Part shown: positions 35,418 to 42,857 of the stretch, in pieces
Layout: the number at the start of each line of letters is the position of its first letter
How positions within the stretch are numbered: position 1 is the stretch's first letter
Source of the DNA: Chromatiales bacterium
GTDB taxonomy: Bacteria > Pseudomonadota > Gammaproteobacteria > JAGRGH01
Reading direction: 5' to 3'
Assembly (NCBI GenBank): GCA_020445605.1
Contig: JAGRGH010000059.1
Span: 27,442 to 91,441 of the forward strand
DNA: 64,000 bases
Program-made: the position numbers and the translations under genes
The notes under the pieces: generated by a model
Told to the model about the DNA's origin: nothing
The model's input: the letters and a program-made list of their open reading frames with translations, nothing else
Databases searched by the model: none

Positions 35418-35430
35418 TATCCCGAATGGG
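35418..35430. promoter_or_regulatory. 13-base dyad motif shared with the dsrA leader
   Basis: TATCCCGAATGGG, with CCC-N4-GGG symmetry, identical to 38563-38575. It lies in the spacer upstream of the 79-aa gene next to an AT-rich stretch (about 35368-35392) that may be its promoter. Confidence 0.5.
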
Positions 35431-35446
35431 CAAGCTCCCGGGCGGA

Positions 35447-35785
35447 TCAATATCCGCCTTTGCGCCGGCTCTCCGGCAGCCCCGCGATGCGACCGCCCTG
35501 TTTGCTCGGGTCCATCGGGAACAGGTCGTAAACGTCCTTCTGCCCGATCTTCTCGCCCCATTTGTCGGCCATTGCCTTGACGATCTGGCGCGTATTGGGC
35601 TGATTCTCGCGGTTGTTGAAGAACTCGTCGCGAAGAAAGTGGATCAGGTCCCAGTGGCGATCGGTCAGCTCAAGGTCTTCCTGGCTGGCGATGATCTTGG
35701 CGAGATCCTCGCTCCAGTCTTCCGCGTTGACCAGGTAGCCGGTGGCCGTCGTTTCGATGGTCTTGCCGTTGATTTCAATCGACAT
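35447..35785 (-). CDS. rspA: DsrC/TusE-family protein without cysteines (RspA type)
   Basis: 112-aa DsrC-fold protein: MSIEINGKTIETTATGYLVN, LTDRHWDLIHFLRDEFFNNR, then QKDVYDLFPMDPSKQGGRIA. True DsrC ends with two cysteines in a flexible arm (present in the dsrC at 42449). Here the arm reads GLPESRRKGGY and the entire protein contains no Cys, so it cannot carry sulfur. Cysteine-free homologues have been named RspA and proposed to be regulatory. The neighbouring Cas6-like and dioxygenase genes run in the same direction. Confidence 0.88.
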   Translation of the reverse strand: MSIEINGKTIETTATGYLVNAEDWSEDLAKIIASQEDLELTDRHWDLIHFLRDEFFNNRENQPNTRQIVKAMADKWGEKIGQKDVYDLFPMDPSKQGGRIAGLPESRRKGGY

Positions 35786-35924
35786 CGCTTGTTACCTCTG
35801 CAACTGAGTCAGTTTCTAAAGCGCTTGGCGCGGTCTGCGGGCAACGGTCGGTCCGTGGCGACGCGCCAAAGGGCGCGGCATTCTAGACCACGGTGCCCGA
35901 TGACGTCTAACCGGGTCGACCGAT

Positions 35925-36617
35925 CTACCCCGATTGCTGGTCGGAGGCCGATTTCACGGCCTCGATGCCCTTGTGCGGGAGAAACAGCCCACAACCGAGC
36001 AGGCGGCCCTCGCCGAGCGGGGTCTGCTGCACGCGCACGGCCTCGTCGGGTTTTAGGTCGGCGATCATGAGGCTGCGGGTTTCGAGATGACCGCTCGCCG
36101 TCTGGATCACGTGCGTGCGCCCGCACATGGCCTTGCGCACCGTGACTCCGCGTTCGCGCAGCCGTTCGGCGGCGTGGGCGATGAAGCGGTCCTCGTCATG
36201 CTCGGGCAGGGCGACATAGCGCGCGAACACCGTGCCCTGGGTGGAAAGCGTCCTGGGTTTGGCTTTGCCAACGCGCATCGTCTGGCCCGCGACCTCGATT
36301 TCACGTCCGCTCAGTGCGATGGCCTGTTCGAGCCGGTGGGCCGGCAGCCGCAGGTGCAGTTTCGTGCGTTTCGAAAGGCAGAGCATCTGGGTTTCGTCAT
36401 CGGGTCGAAACCAGCCGTTGCCCGATTCGGCGACGTGAATCTGGTGTATGCCTGCCAGCGGTTCGTCGGCGAGCCAGGGCAGTTCGGCGAGCACGGCGGC
36501 GCGCAGGGCGTCGGCGTGGTCGACCGGCAGCTGGCGGCATTCCAGCGCGAATGCGAGATCCTGGACGGTGTCCGGGACGACGTAACGGGAATCCGCATCC
36601 GATTCCTGCCAGAGCAT
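35925..36617 (-). CDS. Stand-alone Cas6/Cmx6-like RAMP protein
   Basis: 230-aa protein resembling TIGR02807 (Cas6/Cmx6) proteins. N-terminal DLAFALECRQLPVDHADALR and ELPWLADEPLAGIHQIHVAE, central LHLRLPAHRLEQAIALSGRE, and the C-terminal glycine-rich loop GEGRLLGCGLFLPHKG typical of Cas6 RAMP folds. Cas6 cuts CRISPR repeat RNA, but no CRISPR array or other cas gene lies in this window. The ATG at 36617 is one base after the stop of the upstream 237-aa gene. Whether it retains RNase activity cannot be told; the catalytic His is not certain. It may be a domesticated RNA-binding protein. Confidence 0.75.
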   Translation of the reverse strand: MLWQESDADSRYVVPDTVQDLAFALECRQLPVDHADALRAAVLAELPWLADEPLAGIHQIHVAESGNGWFRPDDETQMLCLSKRTKLHLRLPAHRLEQAIALSGREIEVAGQTMRVGKAKPRTLSTQGTVFARYVALPEHDEDRFIAHAAERLRERGVTVRKAMCGRTHVIQTASGHLETRSLMIADLKPDEAVRVQQTPLGEGRLLGCGLFLPHKGIEAVKSASDQQSG

Positions 36618-36618
36618 C

Positions 36619-37332
36619 TCAGTCCTCCGGCATCGCCGCGCGCAGGGCGTCGCGGTCGAACCACCAGTCGTCCTGCACGAGTACGTCGATGACGTTGCGC
36701 AGTCGCGGCAGAAAACGTGTGGGGTCGTCGAGTTCGAGGCGCGAGAACCACAGTTCGAACTCGGCCTGGGTGGTGACTTCGCCATGTCGACGGGCAACGA
36801 CGCCGAGCAGTTGACTCGCAAAAAAATGCAGGTTTTTGTGCTGGGTTTCGTCCTGCGCGCGCAGCTCGACCAGGTACACCGCGGCGGCGGCGGCGACCGC
36901 GGCGCCGTCCGAATCGTCCGGCGTCTCATCGACGATGTGCTGGAGCATCGTGACGCTGAGTTCCGGGTCGACCGGCATGCTGACCGCAAGCCATACGCCC
37001 TGGCCGAGCGCGGCGAGAGAAGCGGCCTGATCGGAGCGGAACAGTACATCGAAGCCCTCCACGGCGGCCGACCAGTCGCCCAGTTCGACGAACGCGCGAG
37101 CGGCGGGTTCGGCGTAGCGCCAGGCGGACTCGCCGTCGTCGAGCTCGGCATGAAAGCGCGCGATCTCGAGTTCCATGCGTGCGCGCTCGGCCGGGCTCGC
37201 AGCGGCGCGTTCGGCCGCGTAGCGCTGGTTGAGCTCGGCAAGCTGGGCCTCAAGCACCGCCGCGGATTCCCCGCGCTCGCCAAACGGTAGTGCGACGGCG
37301 TCGGTCAGCGGTGGCATTTCACGGCTCGCCAT
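36619..37332 (-). CDS. Alpha-helical protein of 237 aa, partner of the Cas6-like gene
   Basis: No family recognised. Helical repeats of TPR-like character (AVLEAQLAELNQRYAAERAA, ELEIARFHAELDDGESAWRY, AFVELGDWSAAVEGFDVLFR), then a second helical half ending FLPRLRNVIDVLVQDDWWFD. No signal peptide or membrane segment. One base separates its stop from the Cas6-like start and five bases separate it from the upstream 62-aa gene, so the four-gene run is probably one transcript. Possibly a scaffold or adaptor; this is inference. Confidence 0.65.
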   Translation of the reverse strand: MASREMPPLTDAVALPFGERGESAAVLEAQLAELNQRYAAERAAASPAERARMELEIARFHAELDDGESAWRYAEPAARAFVELGDWSAAVEGFDVLFRSDQAASLAALGQGVWLAVSMPVDPELSVTMLQHIVDETPDDSDGAAVAAAAAVYLVELRAQDETQHKNLHFFASQLLGVVARRHGEVTTQAEFELWFSRLELDDPTRFLPRLRNVIDVLVQDDWWFDRDALRAAMPED

Positions 37333-37337
37333 GCGCG

Positions 37338-37526
37338 TTAGACCCGGCCGGAAAAGGCCGCCTCGAGGCGGTCTTCCCAGTCGTCCGGCGTGTCGGGGAA
37401 CGGCGGCTTCACGTTGATGCGAAAGTGCATTTCGCCACGGCGCGCGGCGGCCTGCACGAGTTCAAGTAGCGCGGGAAAGCCGTCGACATCCTTGTGCGCG
37501 ATCAGAAGATCACTGAGCATCAGCAT
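37338..37526 (-). CDS. Small conserved protein of 62 aa
   Basis: Reads LMLSDLLIAHKDVDGFPALL, then LVQAAARRGEMHFRINVKPP and FPDTPDDWEDRLEAAFSGRV. I do not know the family. It sits four bases after the dioxygenase stop and five bases before the helical 237-aa gene, so its reading frame is supported by tight operon packing. An alternative start lies two codons downstream. Confidence 0.6.
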   Translation of the reverse strand: MLMLSDLLIAHKDVDGFPALLELVQAAARRGEMHFRINVKPPFPDTPDDWEDRLEAAFSGRV

Positions 37527-37529
37527 CGT

Positions 37530-38465
37530 TCAGGCCTCGGTCGTTGGCGCGGTTGCGACGCGGTCGAAATAGCGTGCGCGCAGGATGCGCCGCTGCTGTT
37601 CGGGCTGTTCACCATCGGTGAATCCCGTGCGATTGTGCAAGACATTGTTGGACACCAGGCCTTCATTCGGCGCGAGCCGCAGGTGACGCACCTGCGGGTT
37701 GGCGTCGCCTAACAGCTCGTCGAGCAGGGCGCGCGCGTCCCGGGTTGCCGAATGGTCGCGCCAGCGGATATTGCGCCCGCGTGCGCTGTAGCGCATGTGC
37801 AGGTGACCCGTGGCGTCGGTACTGAACACCGGGCCGATGGTCCAGCCGCGGATCTCGGTGCCGTTTTCCTCGTTGGGCGGGATCGCCATCGCCTCGGGAT
37901 GCGACAGGGCCTCGATGTACCGCGGGTCGGCGTCGCGCAGGGCAATGTAGGCGAGCTCGTGATCGAGCAACGCGTTCTCGCCGCCGGTCTGGGCGGGGCG
38001 GACGCAGTGCAATATCCAGCCCCGCACCTGGTGATCGGCGTCGTTGTAGTAGCCGTCGGTATGCCAGGAAAGCGGACGATTCGTGTACGGGATATAACCC
38101 GTCGCGCGTCCGGCGCCCGCGACCTCGAGCACGCTGACGCCGGAAGCCTCGTCGGCGCACAGATTGCCGTCGATGCGCTTGAGTCCGAGCGCGCTGCCCA
38201 GCGTGCGAACGAAAGCAATCGGATCGTCCGGTGTGTGTCGGGATCGGTAAACCGCCACGTTGTGCCGGGCGACTTCGTCGCGCAGGTTCGCGAGGGCGGC
38301 CCGGTCCGCGCTTGGGTCCGCATCGACCTCGATGATCCTCGGGCTCGCCGCAAGTAGCTGTACCGACTCGAGTTTTTCTGCGCGCCAGGCGTCGTATGCG
38401 CGGCTGTCGTCGAGCGCAAACGGCGATCTGGACGGGGCGGAGTGACGGGTAGGCGCGGGGGGCAT
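37530..38465 (-). CDS. TauD/TfdA-family Fe(II)/2-oxoglutarate dioxygenase
   Basis: 311-aa dioxygenase with H135-x-D137 in PLSWHTDGYYN and the C-terminal half carrying SNNVLHNRTGF with the distal His and the 2-oxoglutarate-binding Arg region. A region of about 60 extra residues precedes the core. It is the first gene of the minus-strand block divergent from dsrA, with a 324-bp spacer. In TauD the substrate is taurine, giving sulfite; whether an organosulfur compound is the substrate here is only suggested by the neighbourhood. The ATG at 38465 follows an AT-rich leader without a clear Shine-Dalgarno. Confidence 0.85.
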   Translation of the reverse strand: MPPAPTRHSAPSRSPFALDDSRAYDAWRAEKLESVQLLAASPRIIEVDADPSADRAALANLRDEVARHNVAVYRSRHTPDDPIAFVRTLGSALGLKRIDGNLCADEASGVSVLEVAGAGRATGYIPYTNRPLSWHTDGYYNDADHQVRGWILHCVRPAQTGGENALLDHELAYIALRDADPRYIEALSHPEAMAIPPNEENGTEIRGWTIGPVFSTDATGHLHMRYSARGRNIRWRDHSATRDARALLDELLGDANPQVRHLRLAPNEGLVSNNVLHNRTGFTDGEQPEQQRRILRARYFDRVATAPTTEA

Positions 38466-38477
38466 TTCAATTAGTAA

Positions 38478-38506
38478 TTGACAGAATAATAAAATTTTAA
38501 TACAAA
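38478..38506 (+). promoter_or_regulatory. Predicted sigma-70-type promoter for dsr
   Basis: TTGACA at 38478-38483, a 17-bp A/T spacer, then TACAAA at 38501-38506 (four of six matches to TATAAT). It points at dsrA. The same AT-rich tract read on the minus strand may drive the dioxygenase block. Confidence 0.55.
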
Positions 38507-38562
38507 TTCGCTGTTTGGGTTCACCCCCAAGCCGGTCGGTTTCAGGCTGGGCCTCCGGCGCC

Positions 38563-38575
38563 TATCCCGAATGGG
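38563..38575. promoter_or_regulatory. 13-base dyad motif in the dsrA leader
   Basis: TATCCCGAATGGG, part of a wider imperfect palindrome GGCGCCTATCCC-GAAT-GGGGTATGCC. It lies about 55 bases downstream of the predicted -10, a position fitting a repressor or RNA-level element. Identical core at 35418-35430. Confidence 0.5.
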
Positions 38576-38789
38576 GTATGCCGTGTCGGCCCCAGCCCCC
38601 CAGCAGGGGCGATGTGTCGAAACCGGGCGCTGGGCTAACATGAACCGTCTGGGCTGCATGTGCCACGGCACACCTGAGTGTGCGGGCCGGGGCTCGGACG
38701 AAATACATCGTGACCGTGGCAGCGTTTTCCAAGGCGCAACCGCATTGGGCCGCGATCGCAACGAAGCAATCTGAGGAGACGACAGACTC

Positions 38790-40043
38790 ATGACGATGCA
38801 ACTCCATGACACGCCGATGCTCGACGAGCTGGAGAAAGGCCCGTGGCCCAGCTTCATTTCAGGCATCAAGCGCCTGCGTGACCAGCATCCCGAGCCGCGC
38901 ATCCGCGAGATGACCAACTCGCTGCTCGGCCAGCTTGAACACTCCTACGAAACCCGCAAGGGTTACTGGAAAGGCGGCACGGTCAGTGTCTACGGCTACG
39001 GCGGCGGCATCATTCCGCGCTTCTCCGAAGTCGGTCATGCGTTTCCCGAATCGAAAGAATTCCACACCCTGCGTGTACAGCCGCCGGCCGGCAACCACTA
39101 CACGACTTCCATGCTGCGCACGCTTGCCGACAGCTGGGAGAAGTGGGGTTCGGGCCTGGTGACCTTCCATGGTCAGACCGGCAACATCATGTTCATCGGC
39201 ACCTCGACCGAGAACACCCAGCATTTCTTTGACGAAATCAACGAATACGGCTGGGACCTCGGCGGCGCGGGCCCGTGCGTGCGCACCGCGATGAGCTGCG
39301 TCGGCGCGGCACGTTGCGAAATGTCCAACTGCAACGAGATCAAGATTCACCGCCTGCTGGTGAACAACTTCATCGACGACATGCACCGTCCGGCACTGCC
39401 GTACAAGTTCAAGTTCAAGGTCTCGGGTTGCCCGAACGACTGCCAGAACGCCGTCGAGCGCGCCGACATGGCTGTGATCGGCACCTGGCGCGACGACATG
39501 AAGGTCAACCAGGACGAAGTGAAGGCCTTCATCGCGAAGAAGGGCCGCAAGTACATCATCGACAACGTCATCACGCGTTGCCCGACGAATGCCCTGTCGC
39601 TCGCCGACGACGACAAGCTGGTCGTCGACAACCGCAACTGCGTCAAGTGCATGCACTGCCTGAACGTCATGCCCAAGGCCCTGCATCCGGGTGACGACAA
39701 GGGCGTCACGGTGCTGATCGGCGGCAAGCGCACGCTCAAGATCGGTGACCTGATGGGTACCGTGATCCTGCCGTTCAAGAAGCTCGAAACCACGGAAGAC
39801 TACGAGGAACTCGTGGAGCTCGCCGAGGAAACCATCGACTTCTGGGCCGAGAACGCGCTGGAGCACGAGCGTTGCGGCGAGATGATCGAACGCATCGGTC
39901 TTGTAAATTTCCTCGAGGGCATTGGTGTGGATGTTGATCCGAACATGATCAACCATCCGCGTGAATGCTCGTACGTGCGTACCGACGGCTGGGATGAAGA
40001 AGCCGAAAAGTGGTTCGCACGCAAGGCAGAAGCCGCGGGCTGA
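38790..40043 (+). CDS. dsrA: Reverse-type dissimilatory sulfite reductase alpha subunit
   Basis: 417-aa DsrA. Siroheme-[4Fe-4S] cysteines in GPCVRTAMSCVGAARC and SGCPNDCQNA, with a ferredoxin insertion (RCPTNALSL, NCVKCMHCLNVMPKAL). In sulfur oxidisers it works in the cytoplasm with DsrB to oxidise sulfur delivered on DsrC to sulfite. AGGAG precedes the ATG. It heads the operon dsrABEFHCMKLJOPNRS; the presence of dsrEFH and dsrL marks the oxidative, reverse-acting type. Confidence 0.98.
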   Translation: MTMQLHDTPMLDELEKGPWPSFISGIKRLRDQHPEPRIREMTNSLLGQLEHSYETRKGYWKGGTVSVYGYGGGIIPRFSEVGHAFPESKEFHTLRVQPPAGNHYTTSMLRTLADSWEKWGSGLVTFHGQTGNIMFIGTSTENTQHFFDEINEYGWDLGGAGPCVRTAMSCVGAARCEMSNCNEIKIHRLLVNNFIDDMHRPALPYKFKFKVSGCPNDCQNAVERADMAVIGTWRDDMKVNQDEVKAFIAKKGRKYIIDNVITRCPTNALSLADDDKLVVDNRNCVKCMHCLNVMPKALHPGDDKGVTVLIGGKRTLKIGDLMGTVILPFKKLETTEDYEELVELAEETIDFWAENALEHERCGEMIERIGLVNFLEGIGVDVDPNMINHPRECSYVRTDGWDEEAEKWFARKAEAAG

Positions 40044-40092
40044 CGGCCGGCGCGGCATTTCTTAAAGAGCTAAGACAGACAGTCGGGGATCT

Positions 40093-40113
40093 GGGGCGCA
40101 GGCCATGCGCCCC
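40093..40113 (+). repeat. Stem-loop in the dsrA-dsrB spacer
   Basis: GGGGCGCA, loop GGCCA, TGCGCCCC: a strong GC hairpin in the 114-bp spacer, without a T-run. It may protect the upstream dsrA message or adjust the A:B ratio. Confidence 0.5.
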
Positions 40114-40157
40114 GGTGGCCTCGCTGCGCGAAAGCATCCTGAAACGGGAGAAGATTG

Positions 40158-41234
40158 ATGGCGAAAGAGCAGCATCGCATGCCGATCGAGTCCGGCTGTC
40201 CGGACGGCTTTCAGTACATGCATCCGACCATGCAGAAGAACTTCGGCCAGTGGCTCTACCACGAGCACCCGAAGTGCGGTGTGCTGAAGCACGTTGCCAA
40301 GTCCGGCGACACGATCTGGACGGTGCGCGCGGGCACGCAGCGCATCCTTGACCTCTACACGCTGCGCCACCTGTGCGACATTGGCGACAAGTACGCGGAT
40401 GGCCATGTGCACTTCACCATCCGCAGCAACATCGAGTTCATGGTGACCGACGAGGCTCGTGTCGAGCCATTGATCGAGGCGCTGGAGTCATCTGGCTTCG
40501 TCGTCGGCGGTACGCAGAACTCCGTGACCATGATTTCGCATACCCAGGGCTGGTTGCATTGCGACATCCCGGGCACCGATGCCTCCGGCGTCGTGAAGTC
40601 CATGATGGACGAGCTCTATGAGGACTTTAAGCACGCCCGGTTCCCGAACCGCGTGCACATCACGACTTCCTGCTGCCAGATCAACTGCGGTGGTCAGGGT
40701 GACATCGCGATCAACGTGCAGCACACCAAGCCGCCGAAGATCAATCACGACCTCGTCGCGAACGTCTGCGAGCGTCCGTCGGTCGTCGCGCGTTGCCCGG
40801 TCGCGGCGATTCGCCCGGCCATGGTCAACGGCAAGCCGTCGCTGGAAGTCGACGAAAAGAAATGCATCTGCTGTGGCGCGTGCTACCCGCCGTGCCCGCC
40901 GATGCAGATCAACGACCCTGAGAACACGAAGCTTGCGATCTGGGTCGGTGGCAATCACTCGAACGCCCGCTCGAAGCCGTCGTTCCAGAAGCTGGTCGCC
41001 GCCGGCGTGCCGAACAATCCGCCGCGCTGGCCGGAGGCCACCGCGATCGTCAAGCGCATCCTCAAGGCCTATCGTGAAGACGCGCGTGACTGGGAGCGCA
41101 TCAACGACTGGATCGACCGCATCGGCTGGCCGCGTTTCTTCGAGCTGACCGAGCTGCCGTTCACGAAGTACCACATCGACAACTGGCGTGGTGCGCGCAA
41201 GAGCCTCAATTCGTCGGCCTACATCCGCTTCTGA
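40158..41234 (+). CDS. dsrB: Reverse-type dissimilatory sulfite reductase beta subunit
   Basis: 358-aa DsrB. Cluster cysteines in TTSCCQINCGGQGDIAIN and the ferredoxin domain KKCICCGACYPPCPPMQIND. It carries the catalytically active siroheme partner site in the alpha2-beta2 enzyme. ATG 40158 has GGGAG upstream; a TTG one codon earlier is less likely. 14 bases before dsrE. Confidence 0.98.
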   Translation: MAKEQHRMPIESGCPDGFQYMHPTMQKNFGQWLYHEHPKCGVLKHVAKSGDTIWTVRAGTQRILDLYTLRHLCDIGDKYADGHVHFTIRSNIEFMVTDEARVEPLIEALESSGFVVGGTQNSVTMISHTQGWLHCDIPGTDASGVVKSMMDELYEDFKHARFPNRVHITTSCCQINCGGQGDIAINVQHTKPPKINHDLVANVCERPSVVARCPVAAIRPAMVNGKPSLEVDEKKCICCGACYPPCPPMQINDPENTKLAIWVGGNHSNARSKPSFQKLVAAGVPNNPPRWPEATAIVKRILKAYREDARDWERINDWIDRIGWPRFFELTELPFTKYHIDNWRGARKSLNSSAYIRF

Positions 41235-41248
41235 GAGCGCAGACCGGT

Positions 41249-41641
41249 ATGAAGTTCGCAATTCAGGTCAACGAAGGGCCGTATCAGCACCAGGCCTCGG
41301 ACAGCGCGTACCAGTTCACGAAGGCCGCGCTGGCGAAGGGCCATGAGGTGATGCGCGTGTTCTTCTACCACGACGGCGTGAACAACGGCACGCGTCTGAC
41401 GACGCCGCCACAGGACGATCGCAACATCGTCAACCGCTGGTCCGAACTCGCCACCGAGCACGGGCTGGACATGGTGCTGTGCGTTGCCGCGGCCCAGCGT
41501 CGCGGCATCGTCGATGCCGACGAGATGAAGCGCCACGGCAAGGATGCGCACAACATCGCGCCGGGCTTTCGGATCTCCGGGCTCGGTCAGTTGATCGAGG
41601 CTGGCATCCAGGCGGACCGTCTCATGGTCTTTGGCGACTGA
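41249..41641 (+). CDS. dsrE: Sulfurtransferase DsrE
   Basis: 130-aa subunit of the DsrEFH hexamer. Cys78 in DMVLCVAAAQRRG is at the position of the persulfide-carrying cysteine of A. vinosum DsrE. DsrEFH accepts sulfur from upstream carriers such as TusA and hands it to DsrC in the cytoplasm. dsrEFH is a marker of oxidative Dsr systems. Confidence 0.97.
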   Translation: MKFAIQVNEGPYQHQASDSAYQFTKAALAKGHEVMRVFFYHDGVNNGTRLTTPPQDDRNIVNRWSELATEHGLDMVLCVAAAQRRGIVDADEMKRHGKDAHNIAPGFRISGLGQLIEAGIQADRLMVFGD

Positions 41642-41661
41642 TTCGTTGGAGGAAGCAAGAA

Positions 41662-42081
41662 ATGTCTGACGAAGGCGGAAAGACCAAAAAGTTCCTGTAT
41701 GTGAACCGGCGTGCACCGCATGGCACGGTCTACGCCCTGGAGGCGCTCGAGGTCGTGCTGATCGGCGCGGCGTTCGAACAGGATGTTTCCATGGCGTTTG
41801 TCGACGACGGTGTCTATCAGCTCGTCGCCCGCCAGAAGACGACCGACATCGGCATCAAGAACTTCTCGCCGACCTATCAGGCGCTCGGCGATTACGACGT
41901 ACGCAAGCTGTATGTCGAACAGGAGTCGCTGGACGAGCGCGGTCTGAGCACCGATCAGCTCATGCAGCTGACCTACGAAGATGAAGACGACGACTGGGCC
42001 GAGAAGGATTCCATCCAGGTCCTGAGCCGCGCGGAACTCGCAAAGCTTATGGACGAACACGACGTTCTGTTCAACTTCTGA
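41662..42081 (+). CDS. dsrF: DsrF subunit of DsrEFH
   Basis: 139-aa protein FLYVNRRAPHGTVYALEALE, homologous in fold to DsrE but with no cysteine at the active position, as known for DsrF. TTGGAGGAAG supports ATG 41662. Its role is structural in the alpha2-beta2-gamma2 hexamer. The acidic stretch YEDEDDDWAEKDS near residue 110 is notable. Confidence 0.95.
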   Translation: MSDEGGKTKKFLYVNRRAPHGTVYALEALEVVLIGAAFEQDVSMAFVDDGVYQLVARQKTTDIGIKNFSPTYQALGDYDVRKLYVEQESLDERGLSTDQLMQLTYEDEDDDWAEKDSIQVLSRAELAKLMDEHDVLFNF

Positions 42082-42092
42082 CGGAGGCGATG

Positions 42093-42401
42093 ATGTCGAT
42101 TCTGCACACGGTCAATCGCTCGCCGTTCGAGCGCAACAGTCTGAATACCTGCCTCGGCTATGCACTGCCGGGCAGCGCGATCCTGTTCTACGAGGACGGC
42201 GTTTATGCCGGCCTGAAGGGCGCCGCGACCGAGTCGCAGGTGGCCGCGGCGACCAAGGACCGCAAGGTTTATGTTCTGGGGCCCGATCTGAGTGCCCGTG
42301 GGTTCGGTGCCGATCAACTGATCGACGGCATCGAAGTAGTCGATTACGCGGGTTTCGTCGATCTCGCGGCCAGTGCCGACAAGGTGCAGGCCTGGCTTTG
42401 A
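42093..42401 (+). CDS. dsrH: DsrH subunit of DsrEFH
   Basis: 102-aa protein with the conserved Cys20 in SLNTCLGYALPG, the number that fits only if translation starts at ATG 42093 and not at the ATG three bases earlier. The GGAGG lies five bases upstream of 42093. Completes the hexamer and is homologous to TusB. Confidence 0.95.
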   Translation: MSILHTVNRSPFERNSLNTCLGYALPGSAILFYEDGVYAGLKGAATESQVAAATKDRKVYVLGPDLSARGFGADQLIDGIEVVDYAGFVDLAASADKVQAWL

Positions 42402-42448
42402 TCGAGCGCGACCTATCGTAATTTTCAGCTGAGCTTGGGAGATACATC

Positions 42449-42781
42449 ATGCCTATCGAAGTAAGCGGTAAGTCCCTGGAAACCGACGAGGAAGGTTACC
42501 TCGCCAACATCAACGAGTGGGAACCGGGGGTTGCCACCGAGATGGCCAAACAGGACGAACTGGATCTGACCGACGAGCACTGGGAGATCATCAACTTCCT
42601 CCGTGAGTACTACGAGGAATACCAGATCGCTCCGGCCGTTCGCGTGCTGACCAAGGCTGTCGGCAAGAAAATGGGCAAGGACAAGGGCAACAGCAAGTAC
42701 CTGTACTCGCTGTTCCCGTACGGCCCGGGCAAACAGGCGTGCCGTTACGCCGGTCTGCCGAAGCCGACTGGCTGCGTCTGA
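42449..42781 (+). CDS. dsrC: DsrC sulfur carrier
   Basis: 110-aa DsrC with both C-terminal-arm cysteines, Cys98 and the penultimate Cys109, in ACRYAGLPKPTGCV. These form the trisulfide used by DsrAB and the disulfide used by DsrMK. GGGAG supports the start. A 47-bp spacer separates it from dsrH and a stem-loop follows it, consistent with separate control of this abundant protein. Confidence 0.98.
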   Translation: MPIEVSGKSLETDEEGYLANINEWEPGVATEMAKQDELDLTDEHWEIINFLREYYEEYQIAPAVRVLTKAVGKKMGKDKGNSKYLYSLFPYGPGKQACRYAGLPKPTGCV

Positions 42782-42793
42782 TCCGTTTGCGAA

Positions 42794-42820
42794 CCGGAGG
42801 CGGCGAACCGTCGCCTCCGG
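42794..42820 (+). terminator. Stem-loop after dsrC
   Basis: CCGGAGGCG and CGCCTCCGG with a 9-base loop in the 76-bp dsrC-dsrM gap. No T-run, so attenuation or 3'-end protection of the dsrC message is more likely than full termination. Confidence 0.5.
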
Positions 42821-42857
42821 GCTCTTCCCGGCCTGATTTGATGGAGGTGGCCAGAGC

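Larger units (their letters stand above)
38466..38789. promoter_or_regulatory. Divergent control region between dioxygenase block and dsr operon
   Basis: 324 bp: an AT-rich core next to the dioxygenase start, the 13-base dyad motif at 38563-38575, then about 210 bp of leader ahead of dsrA. No coding frame of merit; a 67-codon open frame starting 38571 has no recognisable features. Confidence 0.7.

Noticed and set aside
35000..38500. CRISPR array near the Cas6-like gene
   Set aside because: I looked for regularly spaced direct repeats around it and saw none; no cas1, cas2 or effector gene is present.
38571..38774. 67-codon open frame in the dsr leader
   Set aside because: No ribosome site and starts inside the dyad motif; better explained as untranslated leader.
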